Shown here in pieces: positions 17,679-27,143 of a stretch of 64,000 nucleotides of DNA. Source of the stretch: Kutzneria chonburiensis. GTDB lineage: Bacteria; Actinomycetota; Actinomycetes; Mycobacteriales; Pseudonocardiaceae. Positions within the stretch are counted from its first letter, which is position 1. Each line of letters opens with the position of its first letter. The notes under the pieces are model-generated. The model made no database searches, was not told the origin of the DNA, and was given only the letters and a program-made list of their open reading frames with translations. A program made the translations under genes and the position numbers. The stretch lies in contig NZ_CP097263.1 of the NCBI RefSeq assembly GCF_028622115.1, positions 4,030,001 to 4,094,000 on the forward strand, written 5' to 3'.

Positions 17679-20600
17679 ATGGTTGACGTGCCGTGGGCCG
17701 GGGTGCCGGCGGACCGCGTGGTGGCGGTCCTCGCCGAGCTGCGACACGGGCGGGTGCAGTGGGGATCCGGCTTTCTCATCGGACGTCAGCAGGTGCTTAC
17801 GGCCTGGCACTGCACGATCGACAAGGAGTCCGGCGCCGAACCGCTTGCGGTGTCGGTGATTCGACGGACCGACGGCGCACAGGTCGCCGTCGCCGACGTC
17901 GTCAGCTCGCAGCGGCTGGACGTGGCGGTGTTGCGGCTCGCCGAGCCGCCGTGGCCGGATAACTGGGACAGCCCGGGCTTCGGCCGGGTCGACCGTCGCT
18001 TCAGCGGCCGGTTGACCGACTGCCAGGCCGTCGGATATCCACTGTTCCAACGGGATCCGGCGGACCGCCAGCGCAATGCGGCGGAATTGCACGGCACGAT
18101 CCGGCTCACCGAGGACGTGGAGTCCGGTTTCCTGGTGCTGCGGGACGCCGACCTGCGGGACGTACACGTGCCCGAATCGGCGATCGACAAGGCCGGGTCG
18201 CCGTGGGGTGGCCTGTCCGGCGCGCTGGTGTTCCACCGTGGACTCGCGCTGGGCGTCGTCGTCGAACACCATCCGCGCCAGGGGTCGTCGGCGATCCGCA
18301 TCGTGCCGATGGATCGCATCGCCGGCTCGTTGGACGCCGACGGTCGCCGCGTCGCCGACGCCCTGTCCCTACCGGCCGACCTGCGCATCGCGACGGATGA
18401 TCAGGTGCCGCCGCTGGCCGGGCTGGTCGACCGGCTCGACGACGGCGACCTGCCGCTGGTGGCCGACCTGAATCCGTACCAACTCGGGGCGTCGGTCACC
18501 GTGTTCGGCGACCGCGACAGCTACGGCGAGCACGATCCCTACGTGCCGCGCACCCGGCACGACGTCGACACGCGGCTCCGCACCGCCCTGACACGCGGGC
18601 AGATGGCGCTGGTGGTCGGCCCGTCGAAGGCCGGTAAGACGCGGACGGCGTTCGAGGCAGTCCGCGACTGTTGGCCCGACGCACGCCTGGTCGCACCGGA
18701 GCCGTCCTTGCTGCACCGCCTGGTCGCGCATCCCCGGATCGCGTCGTCCGCGGACCGCCTCGTCATCTGGCTGGACGACCTCCAGCGGTTTCTCACCCCG
18801 ACCAACCCGGTGACACCGGCGTTGCTGAGCCAGCTGATCGCACGCCCAGGGCCGACGATCGTCCTCGCCACCCTCCGACAGGAGGAACGAGCGCGGTTGC
18901 TCCGAGAGGGCGCGCTCACGCGAAACGCCCGTCAGATCCTCGAGGACGTCCTACGCACAACGATCGACCTCGCGTCCACTATGGACGATCCTGATGAGCA
19001 GGCCGCCGCCGCGGCCGCCTATCCGAGCCAGGACCTGTCCACCGCCGGCCTCGCGGAACGGCTCGCCGGCGCCCCCACGTTGCTCCAGCAGTACCGCGAC
19101 GCCCGCGCCGCCGACCCGATGCTGCATGCCGTGCTGCAGACCGCCATCGACTGGGCCCGGGTCGGCATGGTGCGTCCCATCGGCTCCACCGAGCTGACCC
19201 GACTTGCCGTCGACCTGCTGGCCGTCGAACGACCCGAGCTCGACCCCGCGGACGCCGAGCTCGACGCCGCCATCCGGACCGCCCGCACGCCGCCAGAGGG
19301 AGCCGGCCGGGTCGCCGCCCTCCGCACCTTCCCACTGCCTCAGCGCATGCGCGGCTATCGGCCCTTCGACTACCTGATCGCCGCCGACGACGGCCAGGTC
19401 GGCGACGAGCGGCCCGTTCCCGACGACTTCTGGGACCAGGTCCTCGCGCTGGCCACCACCGAGGAAGCGCTGCACATCACCCAGGCCGCCGAAGAGCGTG
19501 AGCTGATCACGGTCGCGCTCAAGGCCTGTCTGCCCGGCGCCGAGGCCGGTGACGTCCACTCCATGCTCGCGTTGGCCGAGTTGCAGATCGAAGAGGCGGA
19601 GCCACCGCTTCTGGACGAGGCCAGGGCGTGGCTGGAGCGTGCCGTGGCGGCCGGCGAACCCGACGCCATGGCCCGGCTCGGGGAGTTGTTGGCGGACGAG
19701 ATCGAGCCGGCCGAGCCGGCGGCCGCGCGCGCCTTGTTCGAACGCGCGGCCGAAGCGGGCAACACGGCGGCCATGTGCGGACTTGCCTCGCTCGCCGGCG
19801 ACCAGGAGCCGCCAGATCGGGCCGGCGCGATCGCGTGGTACCGGCGAGCCGCGGAACTGGGCGACCCCAACGGCATGCTGAACCTCGCCAACCAGCTCGG
19901 TGTCCTGAGCGATCCACCCGATCTCGAGCAGGCGTGGCGCTGGCTGCGGCAGGCCGACGTGGAAGGCATGTCGCACTTCGCCGTCGCCATGTTGGCCGCC
20001 GAGAATCCCCAACTGGTCCCCGAGAGCGAACGGGAGGCCTGGCACGCACGCGTCCTGGAGGCCGGCGACGCCGACCGCTTTTTCGAAATAGGCCGAATGT
20101 GTGCCCAGTCGCCGGGTGAGGGCCTGGCCAGTCCAGGTCATTGGTACGAACACGCGGCCACGGTCGGACACGTCCCGGCGATGATCGCGCTCGGCGTCGC
20201 GCTGATGGAGGAGTCGGACCCGCCACAACCCGACGTGGCCCGATCGTGGTTCACCCGGGCGGCCGAGGCGGGCGACCCTGTCGCCATGTACAACCTCGGC
20301 ATCCTGTGTCAGGAGGTGCTCGACCCGCCCGATCTCGACACGGCGGCGTTCTGGTACGTGCGGGCCGCCGAGAACGACATGCTCGATGCCATGGTCAAGC
20401 TGATGCACATCCTGCCCGGCCTTGACCGGTACGACGAGCTGCTGCCGTGGCTGGAGCGCTATGTCGAGGCGACCGGCGACACCGGCACGATGCTCGCGAT
20501 CGCGTTGATCCTGCTGTACAGCATCGAGCCTCGCCGGGTGGCCGACGCCGTTGCCTGGCTGCGACGGGCCGCCGAAGCCGGCGATGTCCGGGCCATGGAG

Positions 20601-20693
20601 CACCTGGCTTTCGCGCTCACCGACATCGTGGAGCCGGCCGACCCCGAAGAGGCGCAGCTGTGGCTGGAGCGGGCCGCCGAGGCAGCGGGCTAG
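17679..20693 (+). CDS. trypsin-like protease / P-loop NTPase / Sel1-repeat protein (putative conflict system)
   Basis: A 1004-residue multidomain protein. Residues 1-200 are a trypsin-like serine protease with triad His44 (VLTAWHCTI), Asp81 (RLDVAVLRL) and Ser180 in GGLSGA, where the usual GDSGG is altered but the serine is kept. Residues about 300-480 form a P-loop NTPase with Walker A GPSKAGKT (314-321) and Walker B LVIWLDD (361-367). Residues about 600-1004 are Sel1/TPR-like 36-residue repeats, such as ARALFERAAEAGNTAAMCGL. No signal peptide is seen, so it acts in the cytoplasm. This protease-switch-sensor layout plus the coupled Trypco2 gene fits NTP-gated defence or self-recognition systems. 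That role is inferred. Its stop directly abuts the convergent aldehyde dehydrogenase. Confidence 0.85.
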   Translation: MVDVPWAGVPADRVVAVLAELRHGRVQWGSGFLIGRQQVLTAWHCTIDKESGAEPLAVSVIRRTDGAQVAVADVVSSQRLDVAVLRLAEPPWPDNWDSPGFGRVDRRFSGRLTDCQAVGYPLFQRDPADRQRNAAELHGTIRLTEDVESGFLVLRDADLRDVHVPESAIDKAGSPWGGLSGALVFHRGLALGVVVEHHPRQGSSAIRIVPMDRIAGSLDADGRRVADALSLPADLRIATDDQVPPLAGLVDRLDDGDLPLVADLNPYQLGASVTVFGDRDSYGEHDPYVPRTRHDVDTRLRTALTRGQMALVVGPSKAGKTRTAFEAVRDCWPDARLVAPEPSLLHRLVAHPRIASSADRLVIWLDDLQRFLTPTNPVTPALLSQLIARPGPTIVLATLRQEERARLLREGALTRNARQILEDVLRTTIDLASTMDDPDEQAAAAAAYPSQDLSTAGLAERLAGAPTLLQQYRDARAADPMLHAVLQTAIDWARVGMVRPIGSTELTRLAVDLLAVERPELDPADAELDAAIRTARTPPEGAGRVAALRTFPLPQRMRGYRPFDYLIAADDGQVGDERPVPDDFWDQVLALATTEEALHITQAAEERELITVALKACLPGAEAGDVHSMLALAELQIEEAEPPLLDEARAWLERAVAAGEPDAMARLGELLADEIEPAEPAAARALFERAAEAGNTAAMCGLASLAGDQEPPDRAGAIAWYRRAAELGDPNGMLNLANQLGVLSDPPDLEQAWRWLRQADVEGMSHFAVAMLAAENPQLVPESEREAWHARVLEAGDADRFFEIGRMCAQSPGEGLASPGHWYEHAATVGHVPAMIALGVALMEESDPPQPDVARSWFTRAAEAGDPVAMYNLGILCQEVLDPPDLDTAAFWYVRAAENDMLDAMVKLMHILPGLDRYDELLPWLERYVEATGDTGTMLAIALILLYSIEPRRVADAVAWLRRAAEAGDVRAMEHLAFALTDIVEPADPEEAQLWLERAAEAAG

Positions 20694-22120
20694 TCACTCG
20701 AAAGCCGACATGACGTGCTTGATGCGGGTGTAGTCCTCGAGGCTGTACAGGGACAGGTCCTTGCCGTGGCCGGAGTGCTTGAAGCCGCCGTGGGGCATCT
20801 CGGACACGATGGGGATGTGGGTGTTGAGCCACACGCAGCCGAAGTCGAGGCGCTTGGCCATGCGCAGGGCGCGGCCGTGGTCACGGGTCCAGGCGCTGGA
20901 GGCGAGGCCGTACTTGACGCCGTTGGCCATGGCCACGGCGGAGTCCTCGTCGGCGAAGGTCTGCACGGTGATGACCGGCCCGAAGACCTCGTTCTGGATG
21001 ATCTCGTCGTCCTGGCGGAGGCCGGAAACCACGGTGGGGGCGTAGAAGTAGCCCCGGTCGCCGACGGTGGAACCGCCGGTGAGCACGGAGGCGTGGGAAG
21101 GCAGCCGGTCGATGAAGCCGGCGACCCGGGCCAGCTGCGAGGCGTTGTTCAACGGCCCGTACCAGACGTCCTCGGACGGCGCGCCGGTACGGAGCTTGCC
21201 GGCCTCGGCGGCGAGCAGGGCCGCGAACTCCTCGTGCACGGATTCCTCGACGATGACGCGGGTGGCGGCGGTGCAGTCCTGGCCACCGTTGAACGTGCCG
21301 GCGGCGGCGATGCCGGCCGCGGCGGCCGCGAGGTCGGCGTCGGCGAACACGACGACGGGGGCTTTGCCGCCGAGCTCGAGGTGCGTCCGCTTCAGGTCGA
21401 CGGCCGCGGCGGAGGCGACCTCCATGCCGGCCCGGACGGACCCGGTGATCGACACCATGTCCGGACGGTCGTGCGACACCAGCGCCCGCCCGGTGTCCCG
21501 GTCGCCGCAGACCACGTTGAACACGCCGGCCGGCAGGAACTCGGCGCACACCTCGGCCAGCAGCGTGGTCGAGGCCGGCGTGGTGTCGGACGGCTTGAGC
21601 ACGATGGTGTTGCCGGCGGCCAGCGCCGGGGCGATCTTCCAGATGGCCATCATCAGCGGGTAGTTCCACGGCGTGACCTGCGCGCACACGCCGACCGGCT
21701 CGCGCCGCACGTACGAGGTGTGCCCGGCCAGGTACTCCCCGCCGACCGGCCCTCCAGCATCCGGGCCGCGCCGGCGAAGAAACGCAACTGGTCCACGCAG
21801 GGCGGGATCTCGTCGGTGGTGGTGAGGGCCAGCGGCTTGCCGGTGTCGGCCGACTCGACCTGCACGAACTCGTCGGCCCGGGCCTCGATCGCGTCGGCGA
21901 TCTTCAGCAGCGCCAGCTGCCGCTGTGCCGGCGTGGTGTCGCGCCAGGTCTCGAAGGCCGTGCCGGCCGCGGCGACGGCGGCGTCCACGTCGGCCGGCCC
22001 GGACAGCGGCGACGTCGCGTACACCTCGCCGGTCGTGGGATCGACGACGTCGAGGGTGCGGCCGTCGGCCGCGCCGGTCCGTTCGCCGTTGACGAGGTTG
22101 GTGAAGACAGTCTTGGCCAC
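20694..22120 (-). pseudogene. aminobutyraldehyde-type aldehyde dehydrogenase, with one frameshift
   Basis: NAD(P)-dependent aldehyde dehydrogenase. The N-terminal part (VFTNLVNGERTGAADGRTLD ... FFAGAARMLEGRSAG) and the rest (RREPVGVCAQVTPWNYPLMM onward) are in different frames. Adding one G to the run complementary to 21737-21740 restores a protein of about 475 aa with the expected EYLAGHTSYV junction. Catalytic motifs are present: LELGGKAP (general base Glu) and GGQDCTAATR (Cys). Sequence style fits gamma-aminobutyraldehyde dehydrogenases that follow putrescine transamination. The GTG at 22120 is preferred, with GGAAGGA eight bases before it. The nearby aminotransferase, Lrp regulator and permeases support an omega-amine pathway. 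A homopolymer sequencing error is the simplest reading. Confidence 0.85.
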
Positions 22121-22306
22121 CGAACGGATCCTTCCAGGCACGGATTTAGTCGTAAACCATGGTCTCGCTTGACGGTATCGATTGCAACCACTCGATTAAG
22201 TTGCTGTTTCCGCAGCCACAGCCATTGACTTCCCAGCGTCGAGCGCCTTCACTACACCGCACGGGTGTGGCCCCCGTCACCCGCCGACCCCCGCTGGAGG
22301 CGCCGT

Positions 22307-23737
22307 ATGTCCGAGGAGCGTGCGTTACGAGCCAATGTGCTCGGCGCGGCCGACACCGCCATGATGGCCGTCGCGGGCAGCGCGCCGGCGTACTCGATCG
22401 GCGCCAGCACCGCGGCCCTGGTCGCGGTGGCCGGTCTCGGCAGCCCGGCGGCGCTCCTCTGGTGCGGCATCCCGATGCTCGGCATCGCCTGGGCCTTCAG
22501 CCACCTCGGCCGTACGGAGGTCAACGCCGGCGCCAGCTACGCCTGGGTCGGCCGCGCCCTGCATCCCGTGCTCGGCTACCTGTCCGGCTGGGCGCTGATC
22601 GTCTCGGCCACGTTGTTCATGGTCGCCGGCGCGATCCCGGCCGGCTCGCTGACGCTGTCCCTGTTCGACCCGGAGCTGGCGTCCAACACCGCCCTGGTCA
22701 CGGTGGTCGGCGCGGTGTGGTTCGCCGCCATGGCACTGGTCGTCTATCTCGGCGCACACGTCACGGCCCGGGCGCAGTGGATCATGTCCGGCATCGAGGT
22801 GGCCATCCTGGCCGTCTTCCTGGTCGTCGGCTTCCTGCGCGCGCCGAGCATCGCCGTCACCCACTTCGACTGGTCCTGGCTGGGCTTCTCCCACTTCGAC
22901 GGCATGGGCGGCTTCGCGGGCGCGGCACTGGTCGCCGCGTTCTACTACTGGGGCTGGGACGTGTCGGCCAACCTCAACGAGGAGACCCGCTCGGCCCGCC
23001 GCGCCGCCGGCCTCGGCGGCATCGTCGGCGTGGTGATCGTGTTCGGCCTGTTCCTGTGCTTCACCGTGCTGGTCAACCTGCTGCTGTCGGCCGACACCGT
23101 GGGCGGCGCCAGCGGCAACCTGCTCGACCTGCTCGGCCAGGCGATCTGGCCCGGCCCCGGCGGCAAGATCCTGTCCATCGCGGTCGTGCTGTCCACCATC
23201 GCGACCCTGGAGACGACGCTGATCCAGGTCACCAGGACCATGTTCGCGATGGGCCGTGACGGCACGCTGCCGCGGGCGTTCGGCGTGACCCACCGGCGCT
23301 GGCGGACGCCCACCCTGGCCACGATCGTCGTGGCCGTGGTCTCGGTGCTGCTGTTCGTGGCGGCCAACTTCCTCGGCTCGGTCGGCGAGATCCTGGCCGA
23401 CGCGATCAGCGCCATCGGCCTCCAGATCGCCTTCTACTACGGCCTCGCCGGCGTGGCCGTGGTCGTCTCGCACCGGGCCGAGCTGTTCAAGAGCGTGCGG
23501 AACTTCCTGCTCATCGGCCTGTGGCCGGGCCTGGGCGCGGTGTTCCTGCTGTGGATGTTCGTCGAGGCCATCGGGGCCAACTCGGCCGTGGTCAACGGGA
23601 TCGGACTGGGCCTGCTCGCGGTCGGCATCGTGCCGATGGCCCTGGCCTGGCGGAACGGCTCGGCCTACTTCACGCGGGCGGTTGTCTTGGCGGACACGGT
23701 CGACGCTGCCGTGCCGGCCGGCGGGGAGCTGCGATGA
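22307..23737 (+). CDS. APC-family amino acid/polyamine permease
   Basis: A 476-residue secondary transporter with about twelve hydrophobic segments. The first-helix motif AVAGSAPAYSIGASTAALVA and the EETRSARRAAGLGG loop are typical of the APC superfamily. The ATG at 22307 has GGAGG six bases upstream, better than the ORF start at 22265. It is divergent from the aldehyde dehydrogenase across about 190 bases and is followed seven bases later by an Lrp-type regulator. It probably imports an amine or amino acid used by the aminotransferase/dehydrogenase pair. Substrate not determined. Confidence 0.85.
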   Translation: MSEERALRANVLGAADTAMMAVAGSAPAYSIGASTAALVAVAGLGSPAALLWCGIPMLGIAWAFSHLGRTEVNAGASYAWVGRALHPVLGYLSGWALIVSATLFMVAGAIPAGSLTLSLFDPELASNTALVTVVGAVWFAAMALVVYLGAHVTARAQWIMSGIEVAILAVFLVVGFLRAPSIAVTHFDWSWLGFSHFDGMGGFAGAALVAAFYYWGWDVSANLNEETRSARRAAGLGGIVGVVIVFGLFLCFTVLVNLLLSADTVGGASGNLLDLLGQAIWPGPGGKILSIAVVLSTIATLETTLIQVTRTMFAMGRDGTLPRAFGVTHRRWRTPTLATIVVAVVSVLLFVAANFLGSVGEILADAISAIGLQIAFYYGLAGVAVVVSHRAELFKSVRNFLLIGLWPGLGAVFLLWMFVEAIGANSAVVNGIGLGLLAVGIVPMALAWRNGSAYFTRAVVLADTVDAAVPAGGELR

Positions 23738-23744
23738 TGCGCCG

Positions 23745-24206
23745 GTGCGCAGGAACACCGAGCCTCTCGACGAGGCGTCGAAACTGATCATCGAGCAGCT
23801 CCAGGAGGACGGCAGGCGGCCGTACGCGGCCATCGGCAAGGCCGTCGGCCTGTCCGAGGCCGCGGTGCGGCAGCGGGTGGCCAAGCTGGTGCAGTCGGGC
23901 GTGATGCAGATCGTCGCGGTCACCGACCCCATGCAGGTCGGGCTGTTCCGGCAGGCCATGATCGGGCTGAAGGTGAGCGGCCCGATCGAGCCGGTGGCGG
24001 ACGCGCTGGCGGCCATGCCCGAGATCGACTACGTGGTGGTGTGCGCCGGCCGCTTCGACATCCTGTGCGAGGCGGTCTGCGAGGACGATGCCGACCTGCT
24101 GGACCTGATGTCCAACCGGATCCGCACCGTCGAGGGCGTCCGCGACGTGGAAACCATGCCCTACCTGCGGCTGCACAAGCAGTCCTACCAGTGGGGCACC
24201 CGGTAA
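23745..24206 (+). CDS. Lrp/AsnC-family transcriptional regulator
   Basis: A 153-residue regulator. The N-terminal helix-turn-helix reads DGRRPYAAIGKAVGLSEAAV (AsnC type). A RAM ligand domain follows, with VAVTDPMQVG and DYVVVCAGRFDILCEAVCED. The start is GTG 23745; nearby ATGs at 23734 and 23737 are out of frame. It is positioned between a permease and an aminotransferase, all in one direction. In Streptomyces a similar Lrp-aminotransferase-aldehyde dehydrogenase set serves polyamine catabolism, so it likely responds to an amine or amino acid and controls its neighbours. Confidence 0.88.
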   Translation: MRRNTEPLDEASKLIIEQLQEDGRRPYAAIGKAVGLSEAAVRQRVAKLVQSGVMQIVAVTDPMQVGLFRQAMIGLKVSGPIEPVADALAAMPEIDYVVVCAGRFDILCEAVCEDDADLLDLMSNRIRTVEGVRDVETMPYLRLHKQSYQWGTR

Positions 24207-24294
24207 ACCGCTACGGAATCCCTTGTCTTGGCCTCACCGATGTGCGATAAACGTAGTCGAGACGCAGTTGGACGACGAAATCGGTGAGGACGCC

Positions 24295-25671
24295 ATGACT
24301 GTCAACCCCGGGAGCGCCGACCTCCCCGCCTCGGCCCGCGACCACCTGTGGCTGCACTTCGCCCGCCACTCCGCGTACACCGAGACCGACATCCCGGTCA
24401 TCGAGCGCGGCGAGGGCGTCTACATCTACGACACCAACGGCAAGCGCTACCTCGACGGTCTGGCCGGCCTGTTCGCCGTGCAGGTCGGCCACGGCCGCGA
24501 GGAGCTGGCCCAGGCCGCCGCCGAGCAGACCCGCAAGCTGGCCTACTTCCCGCTCTGGTCGGCCGCCCACCCGGCCGCGGTCCGGCTGGGCGAGCGGCTG
24601 GCCGCGCAGGCCCCCGGCGATCTCAACCGCGTGTTCTTCACGGTCAGCGGCGGCGAGTCGGTCGAGACCGCGTGGAAGCTGGCCAAGCAGTACTTCAAGC
24701 TGACCGGCAAGCCGACCAAGCACAAGGTGATCAGCCGCTCGATGGCCTACCACGGCACGTCGCAGGGGGCGCTGTCGATCACCGGCATCCCCGGCGCCAA
24801 GGCCGACTTCGAGCCGCTGGTGCCCAGCGCGATCAAGGTGCCCAACACCAACTTCTACCGTGCGCCCGAACACGGCGACGACCTGGTCGCGTTCGGACGG
24901 TGGGCCGCCGACCAGATCGAGCAGGCCATCCTGATGGAGGGCGCGGACACCGTGGCCGCGGTGTTCCTCGAGCCGTTGCAGAACACCGGCGGCTGCTTCC
25001 CGCCGCCGCCCGGCTACTGGCAGCGGGTGCGGGAGATCTGTGACACCTATGACGTCTTACTCGTGTCGGACGAGGTCATCTGCGCCTTCGGCCGGCTGGG
25101 CCACGACTTCGGGGCCAACCGCTACGGCTACCAGCCCGACATGATCACCGTCGCAAAGGGACTGACGTCCGGCTACGCGCCGCTGGGCGCGGTGTTGGCC
25201 AGCGATCGGCTGATGGAGCCGTTCCTCCAGGGGCACAACATCTTCATGCACGGCTCGACCTACGGTGGACACCCGGTGTCCTGCGCCGTGGCGATGGCCA
25301 ACCTCGACATCATCGAGGGCGAGGGCATCTACGACCACGTGCAGGCCAACGAGGCCGCCTTCCGGTCCACTTTGGACAAGCTGCGGGACCTGCCGATCGT
25401 CGGCGACGTCCGCGGCGCCGGTTTCTTCTACGGCATCGAGCTGGTCAAGGACAAGGAGACCAAGCTGACCTTCACCGCCGAGGAGTCGGAGCGGGTGCTG
25501 CGCGGCTACCTGTCCAGTGCCCTGTTCGACAACGGCCTGTACTGCCGGGCCGACGACCGTGCCGAGCCCGTCGTGCAGCTGTCGCCGCCGCTGATCTGCG
25601 ACCAGTCGCATTTCGACGAGATGGAACAGATTCTGCGGGTCTCCCTCGAGAAGGCGTGGCAGCTGCTCTGA
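24295..25671 (+). CDS. class III PLP aminotransferase (omega-amine type)
   Basis: A 458-residue pyridoxal-phosphate enzyme. Lys288 in ITVAKGLTSGYAPLG is the Schiff-base lysine; LLVSDEVICAFGRLG holds the Asp that binds the pyridine nitrogen; GSTYGGHPVSCAVAMAN is family-typical. The closest functional class is omega-amino acid or putrescine:pyruvate transaminases, which yield aldehydes for the neighbouring dehydrogenase. The ATG at 24295 has GGTGAGGA upstream. The stop overlaps the next permease start by one base. It contains a TTA leucine codon at 25057-25059, rare in such high-GC genomes and a possible bldA-type control point. Confidence 0.88.
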   Translation: MTVNPGSADLPASARDHLWLHFARHSAYTETDIPVIERGEGVYIYDTNGKRYLDGLAGLFAVQVGHGREELAQAAAEQTRKLAYFPLWSAAHPAAVRLGERLAAQAPGDLNRVFFTVSGGESVETAWKLAKQYFKLTGKPTKHKVISRSMAYHGTSQGALSITGIPGAKADFEPLVPSAIKVPNTNFYRAPEHGDDLVAFGRWAADQIEQAILMEGADTVAAVFLEPLQNTGGCFPPPPGYWQRVREICDTYDVLLVSDEVICAFGRLGHDFGANRYGYQPDMITVAKGLTSGYAPLGAVLASDRLMEPFLQGHNIFMHGSTYGGHPVSCAVAMANLDIIEGEGIYDHVQANEAAFRSTLDKLRDLPIVGDVRGAGFFYGIELVKDKETKLTFTAEESERVLRGYLSSALFDNGLYCRADDRAEPVVQLSPPLICDQSHFDEMEQILRVSLEKAWQLL

Positions 25672-27137
25672 TGGATCGCTTGCGGGCCAACTCAGTGGGT
25701 GTGGTCGGGGTGGTGTTCATGGCGATCGCCACGGCCGCCCCGATCACCGCGATGACCGGCAACGTGCCGGTGGCCGTCGGTTTCGGCAACGGAATCGGCG
25801 CGCCCGCCGGCTACCTGTTCGCCACCGTCGTGCTGACGGTGTTCTCCGTCGGCTATGTGGCGATGACCAAGCACATCACCGCGACCGGGGCCTTCTACGG
25901 CTTCGTGTCGCAGGGCCTCGGCCGGGTCGTCGGCCTGGCCAGCGGCTTGCTCGCGGTGATGGCGTACATCGTGTTCGAGGCGTCGATCGTCGGCATCTTC
26001 GCCTACTTCGCGCAGACCACCGTGCTGGCCCAGTTCGGCGTGCACGTGCCGTGGCAGGTGTTCGCCGCGATCATGCTGCTGGCCACGGCCGTACTGTCCT
26101 TTTTCGACATTCACCTGACGTCGCGACTGCTCGGCGTGATGCTGGTCGGCGAGATCAGCATGCTGTTCCTGATGGCCGTCGCCGTCCTCGTACGTGGCGG
26201 CGGACCTGACGGGATTCCCCTGTCTCCCGTCAATCCCCTCAACGCCTTCGGCGGTCCGGCCGCCGGACTGGGGCTGTTCTTCGCCTTCTGGTCATGGGTC
26301 GGCTTCGAGTCCACCGCCATGTACGGGGAGGAGTCGCGGGAGCCGAAGAAGACCATTCCGCGCGCCACCCTGATCTCCGTGATCGGCGTCGGCGTCTTCT
26401 ACATCTTCGTGTCGTGGATGGCCATCGCCGGCAACGGCTTGGCCAAGTCCGTCGCTGTCGCGGCTTCGGACCCGTTGGGCTTCTTCTTCGGCCCCACCGA
26501 GACCTTCGTCGGCCACTGGGCCGTCCTGCTGTTCCAGTGGCTCCTGATCACCGGTTCTTTCGCCTGTGGCATGGCTTTCCACCAGTGCGCCTCTCGGTAC
26601 ATGTACGCCATCGGCCGTGAGGGCCTGATCTGGCGTCGTCTCGGGCGGACGCACGTCAAGCACGGTTCGCCGTACGTCGCCTCCTTCACCCAGACCGTGA
26701 TCGCCGTCGTCATCGTCGCCGCGTTCAGCCTGGCCGGGCAGGATCCGTACCTCAGTCTGTACACCTTGATGGCGATTCTCGGCACCATGGCGATTCTCAT
26801 CGTGCAGACCCTGTGCTCGTTCGCCGTGATCGGCTACTTCTGGCGTAACCACAAGGAATCCCGCCACTGGTTCAAGACCTTCTTGGCACCCCTGCTCGGC
26901 GGCATCGGCATGATCGCCGTCGTCTGGCTCCTCGTCGACAACCTCGACGCCGCCGCCGGCGCGGCCGCTTCAACCCCGTTCTTCCGTGCCATCCCGTGGA
27001 TCGTCGGCGCCCTGTTCGTCATCGGCATCGTCGGGGCGTTGGCGCTCAAGCGGTTCCGGCCGCAGACCTACGCCATCCTCGGCCGCATCGTCCTCGACGA
27101 CGCCCAGGAACGCACCGAGGAGCCGGCGGCGGTCTGA
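25671..27137 (+). CDS. APC-family amino acid/polyamine permease
   Basis: A 488-residue permease with about twelve hydrophobic segments. The N-terminal motif VVFMAIATAAPITAMTGNVP and the loop ESTAMYGEESREPKKTIPRA are hallmark APC features. The ATG at 25671 shares its first base with the aminotransferase stop, so the two are translationally coupled, implying it imports that enzyme's amine substrate. The C-terminal coding segment at 27081-27113 is duplicated at 28713-28745 (see the mosaic scar). The substrate is not known; putrescine or another amine is the best guess. Confidence 0.87.
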   Translation: MDRLRANSVGVVGVVFMAIATAAPITAMTGNVPVAVGFGNGIGAPAGYLFATVVLTVFSVGYVAMTKHITATGAFYGFVSQGLGRVVGLASGLLAVMAYIVFEASIVGIFAYFAQTTVLAQFGVHVPWQVFAAIMLLATAVLSFFDIHLTSRLLGVMLVGEISMLFLMAVAVLVRGGGPDGIPLSPVNPLNAFGGPAAGLGLFFAFWSWVGFESTAMYGEESREPKKTIPRATLISVIGVGVFYIFVSWMAIAGNGLAKSVAVAASDPLGFFFGPTETFVGHWAVLLFQWLLITGSFACGMAFHQCASRYMYAIGREGLIWRRLGRTHVKHGSPYVASFTQTVIAVVIVAAFSLAGQDPYLSLYTLMAILGTMAILIVQTLCSFAVIGYFWRNHKESRHWFKTFLAPLLGGIGMIAVVWLLVDNLDAAAGAAASTPFFRAIPWIVGALFVIGIVGALALKRFRPQTYAILGRIVLDDAQERTEEPAAV

Positions 27138-27143
27138 ACCCGG

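Noticed and set aside
22168-22210. Possible promoter and Lrp site (TTGACG and GCAAC/GTTGC pieces) before the first APC permease
   Set aside because: The -10 is weak, and the half-sites are in the opposite arrangement to the operator motif at 37-40 kb, so I could not support a call.
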